From positions 62,001-126,000 of the forward strand of contig NZ_QKOE01000001.1 of the NCBI RefSeq assembly GCF_003226565.1: a DNA stretch of 64,000 nt, written 5' to 3'. Below, piece after piece: positions 1 to 8,737 of the stretch (position 1 is its first letter; every line of letters begins with the position of its first letter). Under the pieces are notes generated by a model. It had not been told where the DNA came from. It did not search any database and saw only the letters and a list, made by a program, of their open reading frames with translations. Source of the DNA: Parazoarcus communis SWub3 = DSM 12120. GTDB lineage: Bacteria; Pseudomonadota; Gammaproteobacteria; Burkholderiales; Rhodocyclaceae. Position numbers and translations under genes: made by a program.

Positions 1-1752
1 GAAAGCACGGGGGTCGTAGCCTTGTCGCTGCAGGTCGACCTTGCGCAGCTTGAAGGTGGAGGTGAGGTCGGCGGCGCTTGATACGCGCACGAACTGAGGC
101 GCCGCATACCGCGGCAGGCGAGCCTCGGTGAGCGCGTAAAACGCCTTCGGATCGAAGGCGTGGCCAGGCTGCATCACAACAGCCGCCATGCCGGCCCGCC
201 CTTCGTGGCCCGGCACCCTCACCCCATAGATGTTGATCAGCTCCACCCCGACGAAGTCCGACAGGGCGTCGGCGACTTCGGCGGTGGAAACGTTCTCGCT
301 CTTCCAGCGGAAGGTGTCGCCGATGCGGTCGACAAAATAGAAGTAGCCGTCATCGTCGTAGCGCAGCAGGTCGCCCGAACTCCAGTAAGCATCGCCTTCG
401 GTGAAGACGTTACGCAGGATCTTCTTCTCGGTGGCCTCTTCCGAGGTGTAGCCCTCAAAGCGCCCGCCGCCGACCTCAGGATGATTGACGATGAAGGCGA
501 TGCCTTCACCGACCTCACCTGGCTGGCACAGGATGTATCGCCCCTGCTCGTCGCGCGGATGCGACTCGGTCTCGACGTCGTAGCGCACCAGGCGGAAGTT
601 GGTCTTGTTCCAGTCCGGGACGCGGCCACAGGACCCGACATAGTTGTCGACGTTGATCAGCGCAGTGTTGGCCTCGGTGGAACCCCAGCCCTCGAAGATC
701 TGGATCGGGCCAAAGCGCTCGAGCCAGCGCGCCCAGGTCTCCGCGGTGAGTCCGGCGCCAAGCATTGCGCGCAGACTGTGGTCGCGGTCGTTGGCCTGGG
801 CAGGCGCGTTGAGCAGGTAGCGGCAGATCTCGCCAATGTACTGGAAGATGGTGATACCGTTGGCACGCACGTCGGTCCAGAACTCGCGCGTGCTGAACTT
901 GCGTCGCACCACGATGCTGCTGCCCGCCTTGAGCGCGGTGGACGTCACCGAAGTCGCCGCCGCACCGTGGTACAGCGGCAGGCAGCAGTAGAAGACGTCA
1001 TCGGGCGTCACCTCGAGGGTCACATGCATGACGTCGCCCGACGACATCCAGCGCATATGGCTGTAGCGTGCCGCCTTGGGAAGACCGGTGGTGCCCGAAG
1101 TGAAGATCAGCAGCATCGGCTCCTCGGCACGCACCTCGGCACGGCCGTCGCGCGGGAAGGCACTGCGCGCTGCGGCCTCGACCTCGGCGGTGAAATCGGC
1201 GCTCGCCAGCGCGCGATGTTCGGCAGCGGCGGGCTTCTCGGCGTCGGCAACGAGGTAAAGGGGCTGCGCCGGACGCTCGGGGGTGAGCGCGAAGTTCTCG
1301 AGGCATTCCTCGCCGAGCACGACGGCACGGGCCCGCGTCGACTCCAGCGCGTGAGCGAGCGGACGGCCACTGACCTGGGTGTTGATGACCGCGACCACCA
1401 CGCCCAGCTTGGCGAGACCAAACCAGTAGAAGAAGAACTCGGGCCGGTTCTCCATCGCCAGCGCACACACATCGCCGCAGCGCAGGCCGCGCGCATGCAG
1501 GGCGTGGGCAACCTGGTTGGCGCGCGCATCCACCTCGGCGTAGCTGAAGCGACGCCCGCCGTAGATCAGGAAGTCGCGATCGCCAAATCGTGCGGCCTGC
1601 TCCTCGAGGCGATCGGCCAAGGTATGGCGGTCGGCCGGCTTGATCAGATTGGCCGCGCGCGAACGCGCGTCGAGCCTGGCCTGGGTTTCTTCGCGCGGAA
1701 CCACCTTGCTGCGGGCCGCGGGCGGATTCAGAACGACGGCAGAATCGGACAT
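1..1752 (-). CDS. FATP/VLACS-type acyl-CoA synthetase (3' end outside window)
   Basis: ATP-dependent CoA ligase of the fatty-acid-transport-protein/very-long-chain group, which also contains bile-acid and steroid side-chain CoA ligases. The 584 visible residues hold the AMP-binding motif IFTSGTTGLPK, a YIGEICRYLL segment and the FATP signature DRIGDTFRWKSENVST; the last residues read YDPRAF and the gene runs off the left edge. It starts at an ATG (MSDSAVVLNPP) and is the third gene of a - strand operon behind an SDR and an NTF2-like protein. By context it probably activates a steroid or terpenoid carboxylic acid with CoA before side-chain beta-oxidation. The substrate cannot be read from sequence; a plain long-chain fatty acid ligase remains possible. 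Confidence 0.85.
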   Translation of the reverse strand, partial: MSDSAVVLNPPAARSKVVPREETQARLDARSRAANLIKPADRHTLADRLEEQAARFGDRDFLIYGGRRFSYAEVDARANQVAHALHARGLRCGDVCALAMENRPEFFFYWFGLAKLGVVVAVINTQVSGRPLAHALESTRARAVVLGEECLENFALTPERPAQPLYLVADAEKPAAAEHRALASADFTAEVEAAARSAFPRDGRAEVRAEEPMLLIFTSGTTGLPKAARYSHMRWMSSGDVMHVTLEVTPDDVFYCCLPLYHGAAATSVTSTALKAGSSIVVRRKFSTREFWTDVRANGITIFQYIGEICRYLLNAPAQANDRDHSLRAMLGAGLTAETWARWLERFGPIQIFEGWGSTEANTALINVDNYVGSCGRVPDWNKTNFRLVRYDVETESHPRDEQGRYILCQPGEVGEGIAFIVNHPEVGGGRFEGYTSEEATEKKILRNVFTEGDAYWSSGDLLRYDDDGYFYFVDRIGDTFRWKSENVSTAEVADALSDFVGVELINIYGVRVPGHEGRAGMAAVVMQPGHAFDPKAFYALTEARLPRYAAPQFVRVSSAADLTSTFKLRKVDLQRQGYDPRAF

Positions 1753-1807
1753 GCGCCCTTCTCCATGTTGTGTTCGAGCGTTGCTGTTCGGAGATCGACC
1801 GCGCGCG

Positions 1808-2449
1808 TCAGCGCACGCGGATGCGGGGATCGGGAGCACCACGGCGCAGCGTGGCGAGGAAACGGTCCAGCACGGCGGGCTCCGCGACCTCGGGCAACTG
1901 ATCCTTGGCCGGACGTTCGGCCCAGAATGCACGCCAGGACGGGAACAGGTCGTGGAAGCTCCCCTCGTAGGGTTCGCGCCCCGGCCAGCGCATCTTGCGA
2001 TCTCCGATCGGTGGCTTGTTCAGGTCGGTCGCATACCAGTAGCACGGCAGGCGGCGGCGGAAATACCATTGCCCGTCCATTCTCTCGTAATCGTCCCAAT
2101 ACAACATTTGCATGATGACCCATTCCGGGCCGGTCTCGTGCTCGTTCTTCGAGTACACAACGCCGACGGCATGATCGGGGTCGGTGAACTCGATGATGTG
2201 CTGGCCCAGGTGGTGCGAAGTGCCGGAGAACTGATTGCGCAAGGTGTCGTCGACCCAGGCCTTGAGATGAGCGCGGCCCACCTTTTCGCGGCCGACGCGA
2301 ATGTCCGGCGCAAAAAGGTTCACATGGGCGTCGAGGTCGCGCATGTCGAGCGACAGCGCATACCGCGCCACCAACTGGCGGATGGCCTCGGTCGATTCAA
2401 GACGGTCGATGCGGGCAAGCAGGTCGGCCTGCGGTGCGGAGGTCGTCAT
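1808..2449 (-). CDS. SnoaL/NTF2-like fold protein
   Basis: 213-residue protein with a nuclear-transport-factor-2-like (SnoaL_4) fold in its first about 150 residues: an N-terminal helix with AIRQLVARYALSLDMRD, then a cone of strands (HLGQHIIEF, WVIMQMLYWDDYER, WYFRRRLPCYWY). This fold includes delta5-3-ketosteroid isomerase, scytalone dehydratase and ring-hydroxylating dioxygenase beta subunits. It lies 11 bases after an SDR stop and 55 bases before the acyl-CoA synthetase start, so it is part of the operon. A small isomerase, hydratase or lyase acting on a steroid intermediate is the likely role, but no known catalytic pattern lets me choose. The about 60-residue tail is rich in Trp and Pro. 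Confidence 0.75.
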   Translation of the reverse strand: MTTSAPQADLLARIDRLESTEAIRQLVARYALSLDMRDLDAHVNLFAPDIRVGREKVGRAHLKAWVDDTLRNQFSGTSHHLGQHIIEFTDPDHAVGVVYSKNEHETGPEWVIMQMLYWDDYERMDGQWYFRRRLPCYWYATDLNKPPIGDRKMRWPGREPYEGSFHDLFPSWRAFWAERPAKDQLPEVAEPAVLDRFLATLRRGAPDPRIRVR

Positions 2450-2460
2450 GCCGGCACCGC

Positions 2461-3195
2461 TCAGATGAAGGCCATGCCGCCGTTGACAGCGATGTTCTGT
2501 CCAGTGATGAAGCTGGCGTCATCGCTGGCAAGGAAGGCAGCGACCCGGGCGATTTCCTCCGGTTCGCACATGCGCCCAAGCGGAATGGCCTTGATCATCG
2601 ACTGCATCCATTCGTCCGGAATGCCCGCCATCATCGGCGTGTTGGTCGGCCCGGGCACAATCGTGTTGACGCGGATGCCGCTGGCGGCCAGTTCCCGAGC
2701 GATGCTGCGGGTCAGCCCCATCACGCCGGCCTTGGAAGCACAATAGTGGCTGGGCCCCTCACCCGACATCGCTGCGGTACTCGACACATTGACGATCACG
2801 CCCTTGATGCCGCGTTTCTGCATCAGGCGCGCGCCCTCGCGACAGCACAGGAAGGTGCCGGTGAGATTGACACCAATGACCCTCATCCAGTTGTCGTCAG
2901 GCGTCTCGAGAAAAGCATCCACCGATCCGATACCCGCACTGTTAACCACCACATCGACACCGCCAAAGCGCTCGCCGACTGCGGCAAAGGCGGCCGTAAC
3001 CGATGCAGGGTCAGCAACATTGCACGCCAGTGCCATGCCACGCACCCCCAGTTCCAGCACCGCATCGGCGGCGGCATCGGCATTGATGTCGGCCGCGGCT
3101 ACGCTCGCCCCCAAGCCGGCAAAATGCTTCACCATCGCACGCCCCATGCCCTGGGCGGCCCCCGTCACAAACACCACCTTGCCTTCGAAACTCAT
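2461..3195 (-). CDS. SDR-family NAD(P)-dependent oxidoreductase
   Basis: Classical short-chain dehydrogenase of 244 residues. It has the cofactor motif TGAAQGMG near residue 11, NSAGIGS, the catalytic Ser-Tyr-Lys set (VNVSSTAAMSG, then YCASK), and the C-terminal SFITGQNIAVNGG typical of FabG-like enzymes. A strong GGAGG precedes the ATG. It is the first gene of a - strand operon and is divergent from an MFS transporter; a regulon box lies 92 bases upstream of its start. It likely oxidises a hydroxyl group on a steroid ring or side-chain intermediate, for example a 3-hydroxyacyl-CoA step. Substrate not determinable. Confidence 0.88.
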   Translation of the reverse strand: MSFEGKVVFVTGAAQGMGRAMVKHFAGLGASVAAADINADAAADAVLELGVRGMALACNVADPASVTAAFAAVGERFGGVDVVVNSAGIGSVDAFLETPDDNWMRVIGVNLTGTFLCCREGARLMQKRGIKGVIVNVSSTAAMSGEGPSHYCASKAGVMGLTRSIARELAASGIRVNTIVPGPTNTPMMAGIPDEWMQSMIKAIPLGRMCEPEEIARVAAFLASDDASFITGQNIAVNGGMAFI

Positions 3196-3286
3196 CGCTC
3201 GCCTCCTGTCATGCGTTCTGCCCGCGCCGCCGCTTGGCGACAGGGGATGTCATGGAGCACAGTTTTCTCCGGCGTCGCCAGCCCGA

Positions 3287-3305
3287 CATCGTCCAATGAG
3301 ACTAA
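3287..3305 (-). promoter_or_regulatory. Regulon box A
   Basis: Read on the - strand it is TTAGTCTCATTGGACGATG, one of eight close copies of a 19-bp dyad (core GTCY-N4-RGAC). The centre is 32.5 bp from a candidate -10 AAAACT (3261-3266, - strand) in front of the SDR operon. Interpretation as an operator is inference from recurrence and constant placement. Confidence 0.7.
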
Positions 3306-3348
3306 TCCGGAGACCTGCGAAGGCCCCTGAGCCGGTACGGGCCGGTCA

Positions 3349-3367
3349 TTCGTCTGAATGGACGATG
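3349..3367 (+). promoter_or_regulatory. Regulon box B
   Basis: TTCGTCTGAATGGACGATG, + strand orientation, ending 87 bases before the MFS start. A candidate -10, GATACA (3391-3396), is centred 35.5 bp downstream of the box centre. With box A it gives each side of this divergent promoter region its own site. Confidence 0.7.
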
Positions 3368-3454
3368 CCATGCATCGGAGGCCACGGGACGATACATGCC
3401 CGGAGACGTCAAAAGCCGTAGAACCGGCGTATATAAGACCCAAGGAGACAGGTC

Positions 3455-4795
3455 GTGAACACAAGCCAAGGCACTCAGCACCGCATTACCTGGCATACGC
3501 ACTATGCCCTCGCGATGCTGGCGATCATTTACGTCTTCAATTACATCGATCGCCTGGTGATATCGATCCTGATCGAGCCGATCAAGCTCGAGTTCGGCAT
3601 CTCCGACACCCAGATCGGCCTGCTGTCCGGGGTCGCGTTCGCGATCTTCTACACGCTGTTCGGCCTGCCCTTCGGCCGCCTCGCCGACCGCATTGGCCGC
3701 AAGCCGGTGATCGCGCTCGCCTGCATCGCCTGGAGCGCGATGACCATGTTGTGCGGGGTGGCGACGAGCTTCGCCATGCTGCTGCTGTTCCGCATCGGGG
3801 TGGCGGTGGGCGAGGCCGGTGGCACCGCACCGTCGGTCGCGATGGTCTCCGACCTTTATCCGCCCGAGAAGCGCTCGCGTGCGCTGTCGGTCTTCCTGAT
3901 GGGTCCAAGCCTGGGTGCCGTCCTCGGCCTGGGCCTGGGCGGCTGGATCGCGCAGGAGTACGGCTGGCGCACCGCCTTCATCGTCATCGGCGCGCCCGGG
4001 GTGCTGCTCGGCATGCTGCTGTGGCTCACCGTGCGAAGCCCGGCCGTCCCTGTGCGCCCCCAGCCCGCGGCCGGCGCACCGAAGGAAGACTGGCAGACGA
4101 CGCTGCGCGAGATGCTCGCCACACCGGCCTTCGTCCTCGTCGTCACAGCCGGGACGCTGGCCGCCGTCATGGGCTATGCAATCGGCACCTGGAACCCGAG
4201 CTTCCTGATCCGCTCTCACGGGCTGACCGTGCAGCAGGCCGGCCTGCTGGTCGGACTTGGCGGGGGCATCTGTTCCACCATCGGCACACTCGTGTGTGGC
4301 AGCGTCACCGACCGCCTGGTCGCGCGCGATCCGGGCTGGCAACTGCTGATTCCGGTCGTGGGCTGCGTGGTCAGCGTCCCGCTCGGGCTTGCCTTCTATC
4401 TGTGGCCGGCCGACGTCGCCTTCCACATCGGCTCGCTGCCGGTTCCCGAAGCCTTCCTGTTCTACCTGGCGTTCAGCTTCACCGCGATCTGGTGGTCAGT
4501 CCCCTGCTTCGGCGCCATCAGCCACCTTTTTCCGCCAAACCGCCTGGCTCAGGCGACGGCGATCTTCGTGATGTCGATGACGCTTCTCGGCGTCGGCTTG
4601 GGGCCGATCATCGTCGGCACGCTGTCGGACGTCTTCAACCCGGAGCTGGGTCAGGAAGCCCTGCGCTACGCACTGGCGGCCTCGGTGCTGCTGTATCTGG
4701 TGTCCGCGGCCTGCCTGCTGGCGGCCGTCGGACGCTATCGCCGCAAGCTGCGCGCCAGTGCGATGCCGCCTGCCGCCGCAGCCGCAAGCGCCTGA
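3455..4795 (+). CDS. MFS transporter (Spinster-like)
   Basis: Inner-membrane carrier of 446 residues with about 12 hydrophobic segments. The first begins at YALAMLAIIYVFNYIDRLVI, the loop 2-3 motif reads GRLADRIGRKP, and a GWRTAFIVIGAPGVLLG motif follows helix 6. This arrangement is usual for Spinster-type major facilitators. It is the first gene of a + strand operon with a C-C hydrolase and a reductase and is controlled by box B. Its place at the head of a catabolic operon suggests uptake of the growth substrate or export of an intermediate; direction and substrate are inference. Confidence 0.88.
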   Translation: MNTSQGTQHRITWHTHYALAMLAIIYVFNYIDRLVISILIEPIKLEFGISDTQIGLLSGVAFAIFYTLFGLPFGRLADRIGRKPVIALACIAWSAMTMLCGVATSFAMLLLFRIGVAVGEAGGTAPSVAMVSDLYPPEKRSRALSVFLMGPSLGAVLGLGLGGWIAQEYGWRTAFIVIGAPGVLLGMLLWLTVRSPAVPVRPQPAAGAPKEDWQTTLREMLATPAFVLVVTAGTLAAVMGYAIGTWNPSFLIRSHGLTVQQAGLLVGLGGGICSTIGTLVCGSVTDRLVARDPGWQLLIPVVGCVVSVPLGLAFYLWPADVAFHIGSLPVPEAFLFYLAFSFTAIWWSVPCFGAISHLFPPNRLAQATAIFVMSMTLLGVGLGPIIVGTLSDVFNPELGQEALRYALAASVLLYLVSAACLLAAVGRYRRKLRASAMPPAAAAASA

Positions 4796-4831
4796 ACAAC
4801 CGACTCGAAACCTATCCCTGGAGATGACCCG

Positions 4832-5662
4832 ATGAACTCACCCGATCTGCCGATTCCCCTCGACCGCTTCATCGAACTGGACAATGGTCTTCGACTGCAT
4901 TACCTCGACGTCGGCAAGGGACCTGTTGTCGTGTGGCTTCACGGCAGCGGGCCGGGCGCGAGCGGTTACAGCAACTTCAAGGGCAACTACCCGGCCTTCG
5001 CCGCGGCGGGCTTTCGCAACATCGTGCTCGACCTGCCCGGCTTCGGGCGCTCGGACAAGCCCGCCGACGTGCAGTACAACCTCGACTTCTTCGTCGCCAA
5101 TCTGAACGCTTTCCTGGGCAAGATCGGCGTGGCGAAATGTACCCTGCTCGGCAACTCGCTGGGTGGCGCGATCGCCCTGGGCCAGGCGCTGGCCCACCCG
5201 GACACGGCCGAGCGGCTGATCCTGATGGCGCCAGGTGGCGTCGAGGAACGCGAGACCTACTTCAAGATGGAAGGCATCGTGCGCATGGTCGAGACCTTCG
5301 CCAAGGGCCCGATGGGACCGCTCGAGATGCGCCACGTCATGAGTCTGCAGGTATTCGATCCCTCGATGCTCGACGACAGCATCATCAACGAACGCGCGGC
5401 CATCGCCCCCTCGCAGCCGGCCAACCTGTTCTCGACCATGATGGTCCCGAACATGACCACGCGCCTGCACGAGATCAAGGCGCCGATCTTCGGCTTCTGG
5501 GGCACCGACGACAAGTTCAACCCGCACACCGGCGCGCTGAAGGTGATCGAGAACGCCCCCAACGCGCGCATGATCCTGCTCAACCGCTGCGGCCATTGGG
5601 TACAGGTGGAGCACAGCGACCTCTTCAACCGCAGCTGCATCGACTTTCTGACCAAAGGGTAA
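4832..5662 (+). CDS. Alpha/beta hydrolase, meta-cleavage-product (BphD/TesD/HsaD) type
   Basis: 276-residue alpha/beta hydrolase resembling C-C bond hydrolases of aromatic and steroid ring cleavage. It carries the HGSGPGASGYSNF oxyanion-loop motif (residues 37-49) typical of BphD, MhpC, TesD and HsaD, the nucleophile elbow GNSLGG (Ser109), an acid in WGTDDKF (Asp226) and the catalytic His255 in NRCGHW. It starts 36 bases after the transporter and is followed after 8 bases by a flavoprotein gene. In testosterone degraders TesD cleaves the 4,5-9,10-diseco product, but no extradiol dioxygenase is in this window, so the substrate may be a different beta-diketone or vinylogous ketone. Confidence 0.85.
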   Translation: MNSPDLPIPLDRFIELDNGLRLHYLDVGKGPVVVWLHGSGPGASGYSNFKGNYPAFAAAGFRNIVLDLPGFGRSDKPADVQYNLDFFVANLNAFLGKIGVAKCTLLGNSLGGAIALGQALAHPDTAERLILMAPGGVEERETYFKMEGIVRMVETFAKGPMGPLEMRHVMSLQVFDPSMLDDSIINERAAIAPSQPANLFSTMMVPNMTTRLHEIKAPIFGFWGTDDKFNPHTGALKVIENAPNARMILLNRCGHWVQVEHSDLFNRSCIDFLTKG

Positions 5663-5670
5663 GCCACACC

Positions 5671-7803
5671 ATGGGATCCTTCGACAACCTGCTGCAGCCC
5701 GGCCGCATCGGCAAGATGGAAGTGCGCAACCGCATCGTGATGGCGCCGATGGGGTCGAACTTCGCCGAAGCCGACGGCACCTGCGGTGAACGCATCCAGG
5801 CCTATTACGAGGCGCGCGCCGCAGGCGGCGCCGGCCTGCTGACCATGGGCGTGGTCTCCATCGCCTATCCGCACGGCACCGCCGAGCCCTTCCAGGTGGG
5901 CATCTCGGACGACAGCTTCATTCCCGGGCTCAAGGGCATCGTCGACCGCGTGCACAAGCACGGCGCGAAGATCGCCGCGCAGTTGCAGCACGCCGGCAAG
6001 ACCGCGGTGCGCGACCTCGCCGAGGGTCGCGAGCTGTGGGTGCCATCCATGCCCCCAGCAGTGAAGACCGACATGTTCGCCGCGCTGACGCAGGAAGAAC
6101 TCGGCGCCTTCATCAGTTCGTCGAAGGGCCGCGAAAAGGCGGGCGTCAAGATCCGTGTCATGGACAAGGCCGACATCGCGCAGATGATCGAGTGGTTCGC
6201 CGCCGCAGCCGACCGTGCCAAACGCGCCGGCTTCGACGGCGTCGAGATCCACGCCGCGCACACTTACATCATCGCAGGCTTCCTGTCGGGCTACTTCAAC
6301 AAGCGCGACGATGAATACGGTGGTTCGATCGAGAACCGCGGCCGTTTCCTGCGCGAGGTGATCGCCGCAGTGCGCCAGCGCATCGGCGCCGACTACCCGG
6401 TGTGGCTGCGTCTCGACGCCTACGAACTGCGCATGGAGGGCGGCATCACGCTGGACGAGGCCAAGGTCTTCGCGCGCATGGCCGAGGCCGCCGGTTGCGA
6501 CGCCGTCAGCGTCTCGGCCTATGCCAACACCAGCACCGGCGTCGCCTTCACCGAAGCGCCGCTGGTGCAGCAGAAGGCAGGTTTCCTGCTGTGGGCAGCC
6601 GAGATCAAGGAGGCGGTGAAGATTCCGGTCATCGCCGTCGGCCGCCTCGAGCCCGAGGTCGCCGACAACGCCATCGCCGCAGGCCAGTGCGACTTCGTCG
6701 CCATGGCGCGCAAGATGCTCGCCGACCCCGAATTGCCCAACAAGCTGATCGAGAACCGCCCCGAGGACATCCGGCCCTGTATCTACTGCTACGCCTGCGT
6801 CAGCCAGATCTTTGTCAACCAGCGCGTCAAATGCGCGGTCAACCCGATGACCGGCCATGAGGCCGAGATCCGCCTGGTGCCAGCCGTCAAACCGGGCCAC
6901 GTGCTCGTCGTCGGCGGCGGCCCGGCGGGCATGGAGGCCGCGCGCACCGCCGCGCTGCGCGGTCACAAAGTCACCCTGGTGGAGCGCAGCGGCCGGCTGG
7001 GCGGCACGCTGTTCTTCGCCGCACTGGCCTACGCCGAGAACGGCGCCCTGCTCGACTACCTGAGCACGCAGATGAAGAAACTCGACATCGACGTGCATCT
7101 CAACACCGTCGCCACCCCCGACCTCGTCCGCCAGCTTGGCGCCACCGCAGTCATCGTCGCCACCGGCGCCGAACGCAATGCGCCACCGATCCCCGGCGCC
7201 GACATGGACCATGTGTGGTCGGGCGATGAGTTGCGCCGGCTGATGACCGATGACCGCGCGGACGAGATCGCCAAACGCAAGTTGTCCTTCACCCAGCGCA
7301 CGCTGATGAAGGCCGGCAGCCTGGTCGGCGTCACCGACAGCACCGACGCCATCCAGAACCTGTCACGGGTATGGATGCCACTTGGCAAGAAGGTCGCCAT
7401 CATCGGCGGCGGCCTGGTGGGCATCGAACTGGCCGAGTTCCTCGTCGACCGCGGCCGCGAGGTCGTGGTGCTGGAAGAAGGCCCCAGCCTGGGCCGCGAG
7501 CTGTCGATCGTGCGCCGCTGGCGGGTGCTGGACACCCTGCGCCAGCACGGCGTGGCGCTGCACACCAAGGTGAAGGTCGACTCGATCGACAAGAAGGCGG
7601 TGCGCTACACCGACGCCGAAGGACAGCAACACAGCCTGGCGGCCGATTCGGTCGTACTCGCCGTCGGTGCCCGCCCGGACGACAGTCTGGCGCGTGCGCT
7701 CGAAGCCGCCGGCGTGCCGGTCAGCGCGGTCGGCGACGGCGCGCAGATCGGCTACATCGAGGGCGCCATCAAGTCCGGCATGCTCGCCGGACTGTCGGCC
7801 TGA
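5671..7803 (+). CDS. OYE/2,4-dienoyl-CoA reductase-like FMN, 4Fe-4S, FAD oxidoreductase (BaiCD-like)
   Basis: 710-residue multidomain reductase. Residues 1 to about 350 form an FMN-binding TIM barrel (NRIVMAPMGSN, HAAH pair, YGGSIENRGRF). Cys370, Cys373, Cys376 and Cys388 form a C-x2-C-x2-C-x11-C iron-sulfur site. An FAD/NAD(P) module follows (VVGGGPAGMEAARTAALRG, later IIGGGLVGIELAEFL). This layout matches 2,4-dienoyl-CoA reductase, trimethylamine dehydrogenase and the bile-acid enzymes BaiCD/BaiH that act on 3-oxo-delta4 steroids. The open frame continues upstream into the hydrolase gene; the ATG at 5671 was chosen because the family begins just there. It probably reduces an enone or dienoyl-CoA in the pathway. 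Confidence 0.87.
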   Translation: MGSFDNLLQPGRIGKMEVRNRIVMAPMGSNFAEADGTCGERIQAYYEARAAGGAGLLTMGVVSIAYPHGTAEPFQVGISDDSFIPGLKGIVDRVHKHGAKIAAQLQHAGKTAVRDLAEGRELWVPSMPPAVKTDMFAALTQEELGAFISSSKGREKAGVKIRVMDKADIAQMIEWFAAAADRAKRAGFDGVEIHAAHTYIIAGFLSGYFNKRDDEYGGSIENRGRFLREVIAAVRQRIGADYPVWLRLDAYELRMEGGITLDEAKVFARMAEAAGCDAVSVSAYANTSTGVAFTEAPLVQQKAGFLLWAAEIKEAVKIPVIAVGRLEPEVADNAIAAGQCDFVAMARKMLADPELPNKLIENRPEDIRPCIYCYACVSQIFVNQRVKCAVNPMTGHEAEIRLVPAVKPGHVLVVGGGPAGMEAARTAALRGHKVTLVERSGRLGGTLFFAALAYAENGALLDYLSTQMKKLDIDVHLNTVATPDLVRQLGATAVIVATGAERNAPPIPGADMDHVWSGDELRRLMTDDRADEIAKRKLSFTQRTLMKAGSLVGVTDSTDAIQNLSRVWMPLGKKVAIIGGGLVGIELAEFLVDRGREVVVLEEGPSLGRELSIVRRWRVLDTLRQHGVALHTKVKVDSIDKKAVRYTDAEGQQHSLAADSVVLAVGARPDDSLARALEAAGVPVSAVGDGAQIGYIEGAIKSGMLAGLSA

Positions 7804-7822
7804 GTCTTCCCATCGTCCCCGG

Positions 7823-7861
7823 GCCGGGCGCGCGGCACCCATGCCGCCGCCCGGCTTTTTT
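7823..7861 (+). terminator. Rho-independent terminator
   Basis: A long GC-rich stem (GCCGGGCG...CGCCCGGC with one bulge, loop around ACCCAT) followed by six T. It lies between the flavoprotein stop and the next NTF2-like gene, so it may limit transcription of the latter. Confidence 0.8.
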
Positions 7862-7909
7862 CATCTCCGCCCACCCCACACAGGGGCGACGCCCCCGCGG
7901 GAGCACACG

Positions 7910-8365
7910 ATGAGTACCGCCGCCACCGCAATCTGCAACCTCCTCTACCGCTACGCGGAAGCCATCGACGAAGGCCGCCTCGAGGACGCTGCCGCCCTTT
8001 TCCGCCACGCCCGCATCGAAACCGGCGCCGCTGGCCCACTCGACGCCGACGGCCTGCTCGCCCTGTGGCGCAAGATCCTCGTCATCCACCCCTGCGGCAC
8101 CCCCCGCACCCGCCACCTCGTCACCAACCCCATCCTCGAAATCAATGAGGCGGCCGGCACCGCGCAGGTCCGTTCATGCTTCACCGTGATGCAGGCCACC
8201 GACGACCTCCCGCTGCAGATCATCGCCAGCGGCCGCTACCGCGACCGCTTCGCTCGTATCGACGGCGAGTGGTGTTTCGTCGAGCGCGACTACCGCCAGC
8301 TCGACTTCGCCGGCGACCTCAGACAGCATCTGCGGATCGCAATCAAGCCAGGACCGCGCCTCTGA
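7910..8365 (+). CDS. SnoaL/NTF2-like protein
   Basis: 151-residue NTF2-fold protein: helix AICNLLYRYAEAIDEGR, LFRHARIE, TRHLVTNPILEI, then strands SCFTVMQAT and IASGRYRDRFARIDGEWCFVERDY. The pattern is that of SnoaL-like proteins of the scytalone-dehydratase/steroid-isomerase superfamily. GGGAG stands 6 bases before the ATG. It follows a terminator, so it is the last and possibly attenuated gene of the + strand operon. It is the second NTF2-like protein in the first 8.4 kb, and the two are not obvious duplicates. Role unknown; isomerisation or dehydration of a pathway intermediate is plausible. Confidence 0.75.
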   Translation: MSTAATAICNLLYRYAEAIDEGRLEDAAALFRHARIETGAAGPLDADGLLALWRKILVIHPCGTPRTRHLVTNPILEINEAAGTAQVRSCFTVMQATDDLPLQIIASGRYRDRFARIDGEWCFVERDYRQLDFAGDLRQHLRIAIKPGPRL

Positions 8366-8737
8366 AGGCTGCAGCGACGACGGACTTGCAATAGGCCCAG
8401 CGGGCTAACGAATGCTGGGGGGGTGGCGGGTTGTCGGCCTGACCTGCAGTTGGGGTTTTGCACCAGGAACGACTGCAATGAGACGGTCAGCGGTCGTAGC
8501 CCAGAAATTCTGGTCGAGTGACCGCTTGTCATTTCAGGCTACTTCCGGAGCCGACCCAATTCGGCCATTTGTATCCGACCTGGTTCACCGACAGGCATCT
8601 TCTCTAACCGGCCATCCCGCTTAGCCAAAATCTGAATAGTTTGGCCATTGAGATCAATCACAACTGATCGGTAACGTCAGGTATATGGACCACTGCAGCC
8701 CTGGCGCGAACAGCTGCCGCATTTGGCGAAAAGGAAG
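8366..8737. other. Intergenic stretch at the edge of a lower-GC insert
   Basis: No complete gene. GC content falls here and stays lower up to about 11.5 kb. On the - strand a coherent frame without ATG runs from a GTG at 8661 to a TAG at 8539 (40 residues, starting VIDLNGQTIQILAKRDGRLE). It is closed by a TGA a few codons upstream and may be the decayed end of a lost gene. No integrase, inverted repeat or target duplication was found. Confidence 0.4.

Noticed and set aside
160-2115. Long open frame of 651 codons on the + strand
   Set aside because: It is the mirror of the acyl-CoA synthetase on the - strand, which carries clear AMP-binding and FATP motifs. Long antisense frames are expected at this GC content.
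5257-7212. 651-codon - strand frame opposite the hydrolase and OYE genes
   Set aside because: His/Gly/Val-rich shadow with no family features; the + strand genes have complete motifs.
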